Source of the DNA: Bdellovibrionales bacterium | GTDB lineage: Bacteria; Bdellovibrionota; UBA2361; JAGRAS01 | Reading direction: 5' to 3' | Length of the DNA stretch: 5,027 nt | NCBI GenBank assembly: GCA_020434465.1 | Contig: JAGRAS010000152.1 | Span: 1-5,027, forward strand | In this document: positions 1 through 5,027 of the stretch, piece after piece | Numbering within the stretch: position 1 is the stretch's first letter | Layout: each line of letters opens with the position of its first letter | The notes under the pieces: model-generated | Told to the model about the DNA's origin: nothing | The model's input: the letters and a program-made list of their open reading frames with translations, nothing else | Database searches by the model: none | Translations under genes and position numbers: made by a program

Positions 1-682
1 TACCACCCCCGGTTTTTGCAACAACAAGCATATGCCTATTTCTTTCTCCGCGAGGAATTACTAGATTTGAATTTTTGAATGCAAGACCATCGCTTCCTCT
101 TAAATCAGAAACTGCCAAGCTAGTGTCCGAATTTTCACCGGATGGTTTTGTCCACTTAGCGATCATTTCAGTTGTTGCAAGATCGCCTGACCCGAGTTCG
201 TTTGTAGAAGATCTTTGAGGTCTCGTTTTTCTAGTTACCAAAGTTGTCGGTGAGATTTCTCCAAAGATTTGACCAGTCTTTTTGTATGATTTTAAGCTTA
301 CAAATACTAAAAAGCATAAATAAGAAAAAATAAAAACAAAGACAGTCTCTTCAACTATAAATCTGTATTGATATTTACTTATAAAGAACTCAAAGAACGG
401 TTCTAATATTGGGATTGGACTTGTATTTTTTTTAGTTTTAAGTAGAGAAACAAAGTTTTCAATTGCTCGTAAGACTTTATGTTGGGCTATTAGGTGATAT
501 CCAAGCAATAATGCAAAACCAGCAGAAAACAATCCAGGGATAACAGTCTTTTTTCTATTGATTACTTGGATAAGAAATAATGCAATACATGGAATCCCAA
601 ACGCAAAGACGCCAAAAAGCGCTGGTTTATTGAAAAACCAGTAAGCCGATTGCAAAATTAATAATTCTAATGACCTAAACAT
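1..682 (-). CDS. VirD4/TraG/TraD-like membrane ATPase, N-terminal part (partial)
   Basis: The first 227 residues are visible and the gene continues beyond base 1. Hydrophobic stretches at about residues 21-41, 47-66 and 110-130 suggest three membrane segments, followed by a polar cytoplasmic region. At 164-173 the segment GSGDLATTEM resembles the G-S/A-x-x-AT-x-x-E stretch of VirD4/TraG coupling proteins. At 207-227 the chain reads LVIPRGERNRH, then LVVAKTGGG, which is the start of a Walker A P-loop cut before its lysine. In that family such proteins are hexameric inner-membrane ATPases that feed DNA or protein substrates into a type IV secretion channel; here that role is inferred. The ATG at 682 is the first start after an in-frame TAG four codons upstream. 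No Shine-Dalgarno site precedes it, and a short overlapping frame may couple its translation. The kinase gene lies upstream on the same strand with no obvious terminator between. Three membrane segments rather than the usual two is slightly atypical. Another FtsK/HerA-class ATPase remains possible. Confidence 0.78.
   Translation of the reverse strand, partial: MFRSLELLILQSAYWFFNKPALFGVFAFGIPCIALFLIQVINRKKTVIPGLFSAGFALLLGYHLIAQHKVLRAIENFVSLLKTKKNTSPIPILEPFFEFFISKYQYRFIVEETVFVFIFSYLCFLVFVSLKSYKKTGQIFGEISPTTLVTRKTRPQRSSTNELGSGDLATTEMIAKWTKPSGENSDTSLAVSDLRGSDGLAFKNSNLVIPRGERNRHMLVVAKTGGG
622..641 (-). repeat. perfect 7-bp inverted repeat inside the ATPase gene
   Basis: CTGGTTT (622-628) and AAACCAG (635-641) are exact reverse complements separated by six bases. 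In the ATPase mRNA this forms a 7-bp hairpin with a hexaloop about 41-61 nt after the start codon, within codons for residues 14-21. There is no T-run after it, so it is not an intrinsic terminator. It may slow early elongation or simply be coincidental. Confidence 0.4.
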
Positions 683-924
683 TTTAAAGTTCTAAAGATA
701 AACTTTTTTCTTCCACCACTAATCGGAATTTTAACATACTTTGATCCAGCTTTTGTGGCAGTTTGAATAATAATAGTCTCAAAAAAAGATAGTAAAATCA
801 ATAGGGTAGGACGCGAGATTAATATTAATGTTTTATTTGAGTAAAAAAGTGAAGGAAAGTCATATTGATGTCGGGGCTTATATAGCAATTGCTTGCTGAA
901 AGGTTTTGGGAACTTCTGTTCCAA
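667..924 (-). CDS. possible small ORF or gene remnant overlapping the ATPase start
   Basis: This open frame of up to 85 codons ends at TAG 667-669, so it overlaps the ATPase ATG (682) by 16 bp. Its first part lies inside the 3' end of the kinase gene and is probably not coding, so any real gene would start later. The last 35 or so codons, from about base 780 to 669, look more protein-like. They use ordinary A/T-ending codons and encode a mix of small, charged and aromatic residues (for example KAGSKYVKIPISGGRKK). One hydrophobic run, TLLILLSFFETIII, could be a membrane segment. I recognise no family and see no ribosome binding site. It could be a translationally coupled leader peptide, the tail of a decayed gene, or chance; chance is the default. 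Confidence 0.15.
   Translation of the reverse strand: MEQKFPKPFSKQLLYKPRHQYDFPSLFYSNKTLILISRPTLLILLSFFETIIIQTATKAGSKYVKIPISGGRKKFIFRTLKCLGH
728..733 (-). promoter_or_regulatory. weak extended -10-like element upstream of the ATPase gene
   Basis: On the minus strand the sequence TGTTAAAAT fits the extended -10 pattern TGnTATAAT with one mismatch. It would place a transcript start near 721, about 39 nt before the ATPase ATG. No convincing -35 hexamer lies 16-18 bp upstream. In DNA this AT-rich such a match is easily accidental, so the ATPase gene may instead be read through from the kinase gene. Confidence 0.15.
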
Positions 925-2809
925 GAACTTTTTCTATTTCGCTTTTTAACACTGCCGGGCTCACTGGTTTTCTGAGTAAAGAAACTGCACCTGCCTCTAG
1001 TAAGGGTTGAGTGTGTTCATTTGGTGCTCCGCTAAATCCAATCACTTTAAGGTCTGGCTCAATTTTCCTAATTCGCCGCAAAACTGCGGCTCCATTCATT
1101 CCAGGCATTACTGCATCTAGTAAGACTAACTTTAATGTTCTACCATGTTGCCTAACCACAGATAATGCGGATCTAAATCCATCTGATGTTGCAGCTCTAA
1201 AGCCCATATCTCTTATCATTGCTTCAAGAGTTTGTAGTACTAATCGATCGTCATCAATGATTAATACTTCAGGTGCGTCAGTGGTGCCAATTTTAATTGA
1301 ACTTTCCTCATCAATTGCAGGAATTCCACCGTCAGTGAGTGGGAGATACATATACACAGTTGTACCCTCTAGTTTATTGCTTTTAATTCTAATTCCACCA
1401 TTAAAGTTTTTAAGAATTGTTAATGCTTTTGATAGCCCCAAACCAGGGTCTTTAATTCCAACTCCAGTGTGTAAATCTTTTGTTTTAGTTGTAAAAAATG
1501 GATCGAAGCATTTTTGAATTGTATGTTCATCCATTCCTTTACCCGTGTCTGAAATAGCAACGCAAATGTAATTGCCCTCTGTTAACTCTGGAACTCGATT
1601 TGCTTTCAAATGTTTTTCGTATGTTACGATCGATATGTTCCCTCCATCAATTACAGATTCCTTGGCATTTTTTAAGATTTCAACTAAGGCTTCTACTAAT
1701 GTATCTTGATTAGCTAAAACAGGTTGTATAGTTCCAAAGTTAACAGAGACTTTTATGTCTGAAGCAAATAAACCATCAACTTTATTAACCGCTGCCATTG
1801 TACTTATGTTTAAATCAACTGGGACATGAACATTCTTACTGCTATCGTCAAAAACAAATAATTGCCTGCTTAACTCTGAGGTTCGACTGACAATTTCCTG
1901 GATTGAGTCTGCTGCATTGCGTACAAGTTTTGGATTATTTGCCTGACTAGAAATTATTGCAGCTTGGCCAATTATACTTTGTAATGAATTATTAAAGTGA
2001 TGAGCTACCCCGGCAGCGAGAAGTCTTAGACCTTCATTTTTCTGAAGTTGTGCAAGCTGGGTCTCCATTTTAACGATTTCAGTAATATCTGTAACTAAAA
2101 GTAGCAAGCCTTTAACTGCCTCTTGTTCAATTAATGGTTCCATTTCTAACCTAAAAACTTTTCCATCAGTTTCAATTCTTTGCTGAATATGATCTTGTGT
2201 TCTTTCAAATAAGCTTTTGAAAATATTTTCAAATTGCTCACGTTTATTTTTATCTTTAAAGCAATCTAAGACAGGTTTACCAACAGAAAAATCTTTATCA
2301 ATAAAATCTGAATCTCCAAAATTAAACGATTGGTCTTGCTTGTTACGATTAATTCTCAAAAGTCTAAGATCGCTATCGATCGTGATGACCATACGTGGTA
2401 TTGCAGCAAGAACTGTTGCAGTAGAGTCAGGCCCTGCAAGCTGTATTATGGATCCAGTAAATTCGTCTGTAAGATCAATAATTATTCCCTCAATTAATGC
2501 TGCTTCATCTTCACCATTGCAATAAGCCCTGCAGTGTAGCCAGCGAGTTTCATTAGTATCGGGCCTTATCCAACGATAACTTGCGCTATAGTCTTGTTTG
2601 CCAAGTAAGGTTTTCTCCAAGTCATTCATTATTATAAAGCGATCGTCAGGGTGAACATGTCTTAAAAATAAGTTTCCATCTCTGGAGATGGCGGAATCTT
2701 TAACTCCTAGAATGCTTGCAGCATTGTCAGTCCAAGATACCAATGCTTTTAGTTTTGGTGAGTACGAAAAAATGAAGAGTCCAGATTTTCTGGTTAGAGA
2801 GTGAACCAA
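878..2809 (-). CDS. hybrid sensor histidine kinase with two PAS-type domains and a C-terminal receiver
   Basis: A soluble hybrid kinase with no membrane segment, so it probably senses a cytoplasmic signal. Domains in order: a PAS_3-like domain at about 15-116 (WTDNAASILG, HVHPDD, YRW); a second, weaker PAS domain at about 130-245 ending LVTDITE; a HisKA-like dimerisation helix with H-box GVAHHFNNSL, phospho-histidine H270; an HATPase_c domain with N381 in the N-box, D421-T-G-K-G, an F-box at FDPFFTT (435-441) and the G2 loop PGLGLS (455-460). The receiver is at about 513-630, with acidic D519/D520, phospho-acceptor D565, S593 and K614. Phosphate should pass from H270 to D565 and then, by family precedent, to an Hpt protein not in this window. 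The residue after H270 is His where this family normally has Asp or Glu. The TTG at 2809 is the first conventional start codon. The frame stays open to TAG at 2900-2902, and CTG 2869 with a good ribosome binding site would add 20 residues. The target pathway is unknown; the VirD4-like gene is next on this strand. Confidence 0.96.
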   Translation of the reverse strand: MVHSLTRKSGLFIFSYSPKLKALVSWTDNAASILGVKDSAISRDGNLFLRHVHPDDRFIIMNDLEKTLLGKQDYSASYRWIRPDTNETRWLHCRAYCNGEDEAALIEGIIIDLTDEFTGSIIQLAGPDSTATVLAAIPRMVITIDSDLRLLRINRNKQDQSFNFGDSDFIDKDFSVGKPVLDCFKDKNKREQFENIFKSLFERTQDHIQQRIETDGKVFRLEMEPLIEQEAVKGLLLLVTDITEIVKMETQLAQLQKNEGLRLLAAGVAHHFNNSLQSIIGQAAIISSQANNPKLVRNAADSIQEIVSRTSELSRQLFVFDDSSKNVHVPVDLNISTMAAVNKVDGLFASDIKVSVNFGTIQPVLANQDTLVEALVEILKNAKESVIDGGNISIVTYEKHLKANRVPELTEGNYICVAISDTGKGMDEHTIQKCFDPFFTTKTKDLHTGVGIKDPGLGLSKALTILKNFNGGIRIKSNKLEGTTVYMYLPLTDGGIPAIDEESSIKIGTTDAPEVLIIDDDRLVLQTLEAMIRDMGFRAATSDGFRSALSVVRQHGRTLKLVLLDAVMPGMNGAAVLRRIRKIEPDLKVIGFSGAPNEHTQPLLEAGAVSLLRKPVSPAVLKSEIEKVLGTEVPKTFQQAIAI

Positions 2810-2877
2810 GCCCTTGCCGTTTATAAACTCGACAGTTTTAGAGCCAGGTTTTTTACTGCTCTTTTTCAGTTTAAAGA

Positions 2878-2882
2878 CCTTT
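2878..2882 (-). promoter_or_regulatory. Shine-Dalgarno-like AAAGG suggesting an upstream CTG start for the kinase
   Basis: On the minus strand AAAGG ends 8 nt before a CTG codon at 2869-2867 that is in frame with the kinase. By contrast the TTG at 2809 has only an AAGGG one base away, too close to serve it. Starting at CTG would give a Lys/Ser-rich 20-residue N-terminal extension and a 663-residue protein. CTG starts are rare in bacteria, so this is tentative. Confidence 0.3.
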
Positions 2883-2905
2883 GAAATAAGTAAATTCAGC
2901 TACAG

Positions 2906-2927
2906 ATTATAATGTAATACTTGTCAA
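2906..2927 (-). promoter_or_regulatory. putative promoter elements for the kinase gene
   Basis: The minus strand carries a perfect TATAAT (2911-2906) and a perfect TTGACA (2927-2922). They are separated by only 10 bp, too close for one sigma-70 promoter, which needs about 17 bp. TATAAT may work with a poorer upstream element; its predicted start near 2899 would leave a leader of about 30 nt before CTG 2869, or about 90 nt before TTG 2809. Confidence 0.3.
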
Positions 2928-3027
2928 ATATCCTAGCATTATTTGAGTTTTTTAGAGCTTATTTGGGTTTAGCTCCTTTACGATCCTTCCTGCAATGTAG
3001 TAAATCTGTGAAAGTATTAGTTAAAGT

Positions 3028-3090
3028 AAAAGCCTAGTTTGATGTAAGAGATGACATGATAAATGTTAGTAAATCCCAAGCTAGACTTTT
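3028..3090. repeat. 14-bp imperfect inverted repeat upstream of the glycosyltransferase gene
   Basis: AAAAGCCTAGTTTG (3028-3041) and CAAGCTAGACTTTT (3077-3090) pair at 12 Watson-Crick positions plus one T-G wobble, with one C-A mismatch (3033/3085). The spacer is 35 bp. It ends 45 bp before the glycosyltransferase ATG at 3136. Possible roles are a protein-binding operator or an mRNA leader stem. It is not a classical terminator, since no T-run follows the right arm. The AT-rich ends weaken the case, but the CCTAG/CTAG core pairs well. Confidence 0.45.
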
Positions 3091-3135
3091 GTTGTGTACT
3101 CTACTTTTTTAGAGAGCAAAGGTTTGAAGAAATTA

Positions 3136-4239
3136 ATGAAAATTGCCCTATTAGGAACTAGGGGTATTCCAGCAGCTTACGGAGGATTTGAAACTTTTGT
3201 AGAGGAATTAGGTAAGCGTCTTCATTTAAGAGGGCACAAAGCATCTGTTTATTGTAGGAAAGGTTTTTTTGAGCCGACTCCAAAAAATACGGAATATTTG
3301 GGAGTTAAGCTTGTATATCTACCTACAATTAAGCATAAGTATTTTGATACAGTCTTTCACTCTTTATTAAGCTTTTTGCATATTCTTTTTTGTAGTTACG
3401 ACATTGTGTTGCTTTGTAATGCGGCTAATAGCCCTTTTGCGTGGCTTGCAAATTTAAAGCGAGTGCCAATTGTAATTAATGTTGATGGCGTAGAGAGAAA
3501 ACGAGCTAAGTGGAATTTTTTAGGAAAACTCTGGTATCTTTTAGGTGAAAAATGCTCAGTTCTTTTTGCAGATAAAATTGTTGGTGATGCAAAAGTTATA
3601 GTTGATTATTATCAAGAAAATTATCAAGTTCAAGCTGAAATGATTGCTTATGGTGCTGAAGTTGAAATTCTTCCGCCGGGTGAAACTTTAAAAAGTTTTA
3701 ATTTAAAAGCTGATTCATATATTCTTTATGTTAGCAGGTTAGAACCAGAGAATAATGCCTTAGGTGTAATAAAAGCTTACAATAAAGTAGATACTAATAT
3801 TCCTTTGGTAATTGTTGGCGATGCTCCATATGCTGATGAATATAAGCAGCAATTACATAAAATAGCAGATAAAAATGTAATTTTTACAGGCTTTCAGTTT
3901 GGGCAGGCGTATAAGGAATTAAGAAGTAATTGTCTTTTTTATATTCAAGCTACTGAAGTAGGGGGGACCCATCCTGCTCTAGTTGAAGCTATGGCTTATG
4001 GAAATCCAATAATTGCAAATCAAGTTCCAGAGCATGAAGAAGTCTTGGAAGATTCAGGGATTTATTATTATAAAAATGACTTTGAGCATTTAGCTTTAAA
4101 AATTCAAGAGTTATTAGTAGATTTTGATAAGCGAAAAGAGTTGTCGGCTAAAGCTGCAAATTTGGCGAATCAGAAGTTCAGTTGGGATTTTATTACAGAT
4201 CGCTACGAAAATTTGTTTTTTAATTTATGCAAAAAATAA
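3136..4239 (+). CDS. GT4-type glycosyltransferase with DUF1972-like N-terminus
   Basis: A 367-residue cytosolic or membrane-associated GT-B fold enzyme that should move a sugar from a nucleotide donor onto a lipid-linked or glycan acceptor. The N-terminus MKIALLGTRGIPAAYGGFET is the DUF1972 signature, shared with rhamnosyltransferases such as streptococcal RgpA/Cps2T. NVDGVERKRAKW follows at 115-126. The C-terminal donor half has LYVSRLEPENN (197-207), VIVGDAPY (225-232) and EVGGTHPALVEAM (274-286). In that last motif E284 is the conserved second acid of the GT4 EX7E pattern, and the first acid position is Gly, as I recall for the DUF1972 group. I chose ATG 3136 because the family begins at MKI; GAAG sits 6 nt before it. 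An in-frame GTG at 3094 would add 14 residues with no family match. The next gene starts inside its last codons, implying one transcript and a shared polysaccharide or glycolipid pathway. Donor and acceptor cannot be read from sequence; rhamnose is one guess. Confidence 0.93.
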   Translation: MKIALLGTRGIPAAYGGFETFVEELGKRLHLRGHKASVYCRKGFFEPTPKNTEYLGVKLVYLPTIKHKYFDTVFHSLLSFLHILFCSYDIVLLCNAANSPFAWLANLKRVPIVINVDGVERKRAKWNFLGKLWYLLGEKCSVLFADKIVGDAKVIVDYYQENYQVQAEMIAYGAEVEILPPGETLKSFNLKADSYILYVSRLEPENNALGVIKAYNKVDTNIPLVIVGDAPYADEYKQQLHKIADKNVIFTGFQFGQAYKELRSNCLFYIQATEVGGTHPALVEAMAYGNPIIANQVPEHEEVLEDSGIYYYKNDFEHLALKIQELLVDFDKRKELSAKAANLANQKFSWDFITDRYENLFFNLCKK

Positions 4240-5027
4240 TAATTTCTTTTTTGGTTTTTCTTGTTTTGTCTATTTGGATTTTTGTAGAAAATCAAAACTT
4301 GCCAAATAATAGTGTTGATCTTTTACAGTATTGGTCGGCATCAAAAGTTTTGCTGCATGCTGAAAATCCTTATAATCCTCAACAACTAGAGTTTTATCAA
4401 ATTCAAACTCAAAATTTTCATTCTCTAATACGAATGTGGAATCCTCCGAATATATTCTTTTTTATTGTTTGGCTGAAGTTTTTTGATTTTGAATTTGCCA
4501 AAGCAGTCTGGTTTTTTGTTTCGGCTAGTATGATTTTTTGCAGTTTTATTCTTTCTTTCCTTTTAGCTAAGGGTAGGGTTAAAGATTCAAAGAATGATTT
4601 CTTTTATTTTTTAATTGCTTGTGTTTGTTTTTACCCAAGTTACCTATGTTTATACTATGGCCAAATTTCTTCCTTGCTAGCTTTATCTATAAGTGCTTTT
4701 TTATTTCTTATAGATAAAAAGCAGCACTTCTTTGCTGGTCTTTTTTTAGCAATTAGTTTAATCAAACCTCATCTGCTAGCTCCATTATACTTATGGTTGA
4801 TTTTTTCAATTTCTAATAGTGAAAGTAGAACTATTTTGAGAGGTTTCTTAGTAGGAGCAACTATTAGTTTTTTACTTCCATTGTTTTTTAATTTGCATAT
4901 TTATCACTTTTATTTTGAAAGTTTAAAAGAACCGCCTATTTATTTTAAGACGCCAACTCTAGGTAGCCTTTTGCAAGGTATTACTGGAATTCATAAGCAA
5001 TTTGTTCGCGTATTACCTTCTTTTATT
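4227..5027 (+). CDS. GT87/DUF2029-like polytopic membrane glycosyltransferase (partial, 3' end missing)
   Basis: The first 267 residues are visible and the frame is open at the window end. Family hallmarks are a hydrophobic first helix (4-20), then VDLLQYWSASKVLL (30-43) with D31 in the position of the family's catalytic-type Asp, then NPYNP (47-51) and MWNPPN (70-75). Further on come YYGQISSLLAL (143-153), AGLFLAISLIKPHLLAPL (170-187) and more hydrophobic segments at about 76-114, 125-162 and 203-223. GT87 proteins use polyprenyl-phosphate sugars, typically mannose, and act on the outer face of the membrane; here sugar and acceptor are inferred only. ATG 4227 is forced by an in-frame TAA two codons upstream. 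It lies 13 bp inside the preceding gene and has no Shine-Dalgarno site, so translation is probably coupled to that gene. The codons are very AT-rich, with long Phe and Leu runs. A different GT-C family or an undescribed membrane protein is less likely. Confidence 0.88.
   Translation, partial: MQKIIISFLVFLVLSIWIFVENQNLPNNSVDLLQYWSASKVLLHAENPYNPQQLEFYQIQTQNFHSLIRMWNPPNIFFFIVWLKFFDFEFAKAVWFFVSASMIFCSFILSFLLAKGRVKDSKNDFFYFLIACVCFYPSYLCLYYGQISSLLALSISAFLFLIDKKQHFFAGLFLAISLIKPHLLAPLYLWLIFSISNSESRTILRGFLVGATISFLLPLFFNLHIYHFYFESLKEPPIYFKTPTLGSLLQGITGIHKQFVRVLPSFI

Larger units (their letters stand above)
2810..3135. other. divergent intergenic region between kinase and glycosyltransferase genes
   Basis: This stretch of about 326 bp separates the two divergent gene pairs. 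The part next to the kinase is an open continuation of its frame up to TAG at 2900-2902. Next come the TATAAT and TTGACA elements facing left, a short 5-bp inverted repeat GAGCT/AGCTC (2955-2959 and 2971-2975), and the long inverted repeat at 3028-3090. On the right edge lie CTCTA/TAGAG (3099-3103 and 3110-3114), a 5-bp stem, and the in-frame but improbable GTG at 3094. I see no convincing sigma-70 promoter for the right-hand genes and no RNA gene. Confidence 0.6.

Noticed and set aside
818..829. Palindrome ATTAATATTAAT between the kinase and ATPase genes
   Set aside because: It is made only of A and T in very AT-rich spacer DNA, and no second copy or promoter context supports an operator.
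683..877. Terminator between the kinase and ATPase genes
   Set aside because: I found no GC-rich stem followed by a T-run on the minus strand, so none is annotated; read-through is possible.
1011..1517. 168-codon plus-strand open frame
   Set aside because: It lies antisense to the receiver and ATPase-domain part of the kinase gene, whose motifs are intact; the predicted peptide has no recognisable domain.
2217..2525. 102-codon plus-strand open frame
   Set aside because: It is antisense to the second PAS domain of the kinase and is explained by low stop frequency opposite a real gene.
2955..2975. GAGCT/AGCTC hairpin as a terminator
   Set aside because: The stem is only 5 bp with an 11-nt loop and no T-run follows it on either strand, so it is not a terminator.
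3099..3114. CTCTA/TAGAG hairpin as a regulatory stem
   Set aside because: A 5-bp AT-containing stem around a T-rich loop is expected by chance in this composition.
3094..3135. GTG start for the GT4 gene adding 14 residues
   Set aside because: The DUF1972 family begins at MKI-type sequence, matched by ATG 3136; GTG 3094 has no ribosome binding site and the extra residues match nothing.
4124..4309. 61-codon plus-strand open frame across the two glycosyltransferase genes
   Set aside because: It overlaps the end of the GT4 gene and the start of the GT87-like gene in a third frame; both real genes have clear family motifs there.

Overview
The window is from a bacterium with a low-GC genome, and the cell plan implied is ordinary. 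It holds four protein genes in two divergent pairs, and both outer genes run off the window edges. I see no rRNA, tRNA, CRISPR array, insertion sequence or phage gene. The lineage cannot be fixed from this sequence. Translation uses the standard code with TAA and TAG stops. Strong Shine-Dalgarno sites are scarce: two of the four starts have none. CGATCG hexamers are scattered through the sensor gene.

Left half (minus strand). A 643-residue soluble hybrid histidine kinase (878-2809) has two PAS-type sensor domains, an H-box, an HATPase_c domain and a C-terminal receiver. About 195 bp downstream on the same strand, the first 227 residues of a membrane-anchored ATPase (1-682) are visible. Its hydrophobic N-terminus, a GSGDLAT segment and a Walker A motif cut off at the window edge resemble VirD4/TraG/TraD-type coupling proteins of type IV secretion or conjugation. 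A short reading frame overlaps the start of this ATPase gene and may be a coupled leader gene, a gene remnant or chance.

Middle. About 326 bp of divergent intergenic DNA (2810-3135) holds a TATAAT-like promoter element facing the kinase. It also holds a long imperfect inverted repeat (3028-3090) upstream of the right-hand genes. The kinase gene probably starts further into this region than its first TTG suggests.

Right half (plus strand). A GT4-type glycosyltransferase with a DUF1972-like N-terminus (3136-4239) overlaps by 13 bp a polytopic membrane protein resembling GT87/DUF2029 polyprenyl-phosphate-dependent mannosyltransferases (4227 onward, cut by the window end). The pair looks like part of a surface-polysaccharide or glycolipid operon: a cytosolic sugar-nucleotide-dependent enzyme followed by a membrane enzyme acting across the membrane. 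This half is more AT-rich than the kinase gene.

I found no convincing wholly new system. The items most worth a second look are the HH variant of the kinase H-box, the non-ATG start of the kinase, the inverted repeat, and the unusual N-terminus and upstream overlap of the coupling-protein-like ATPase.
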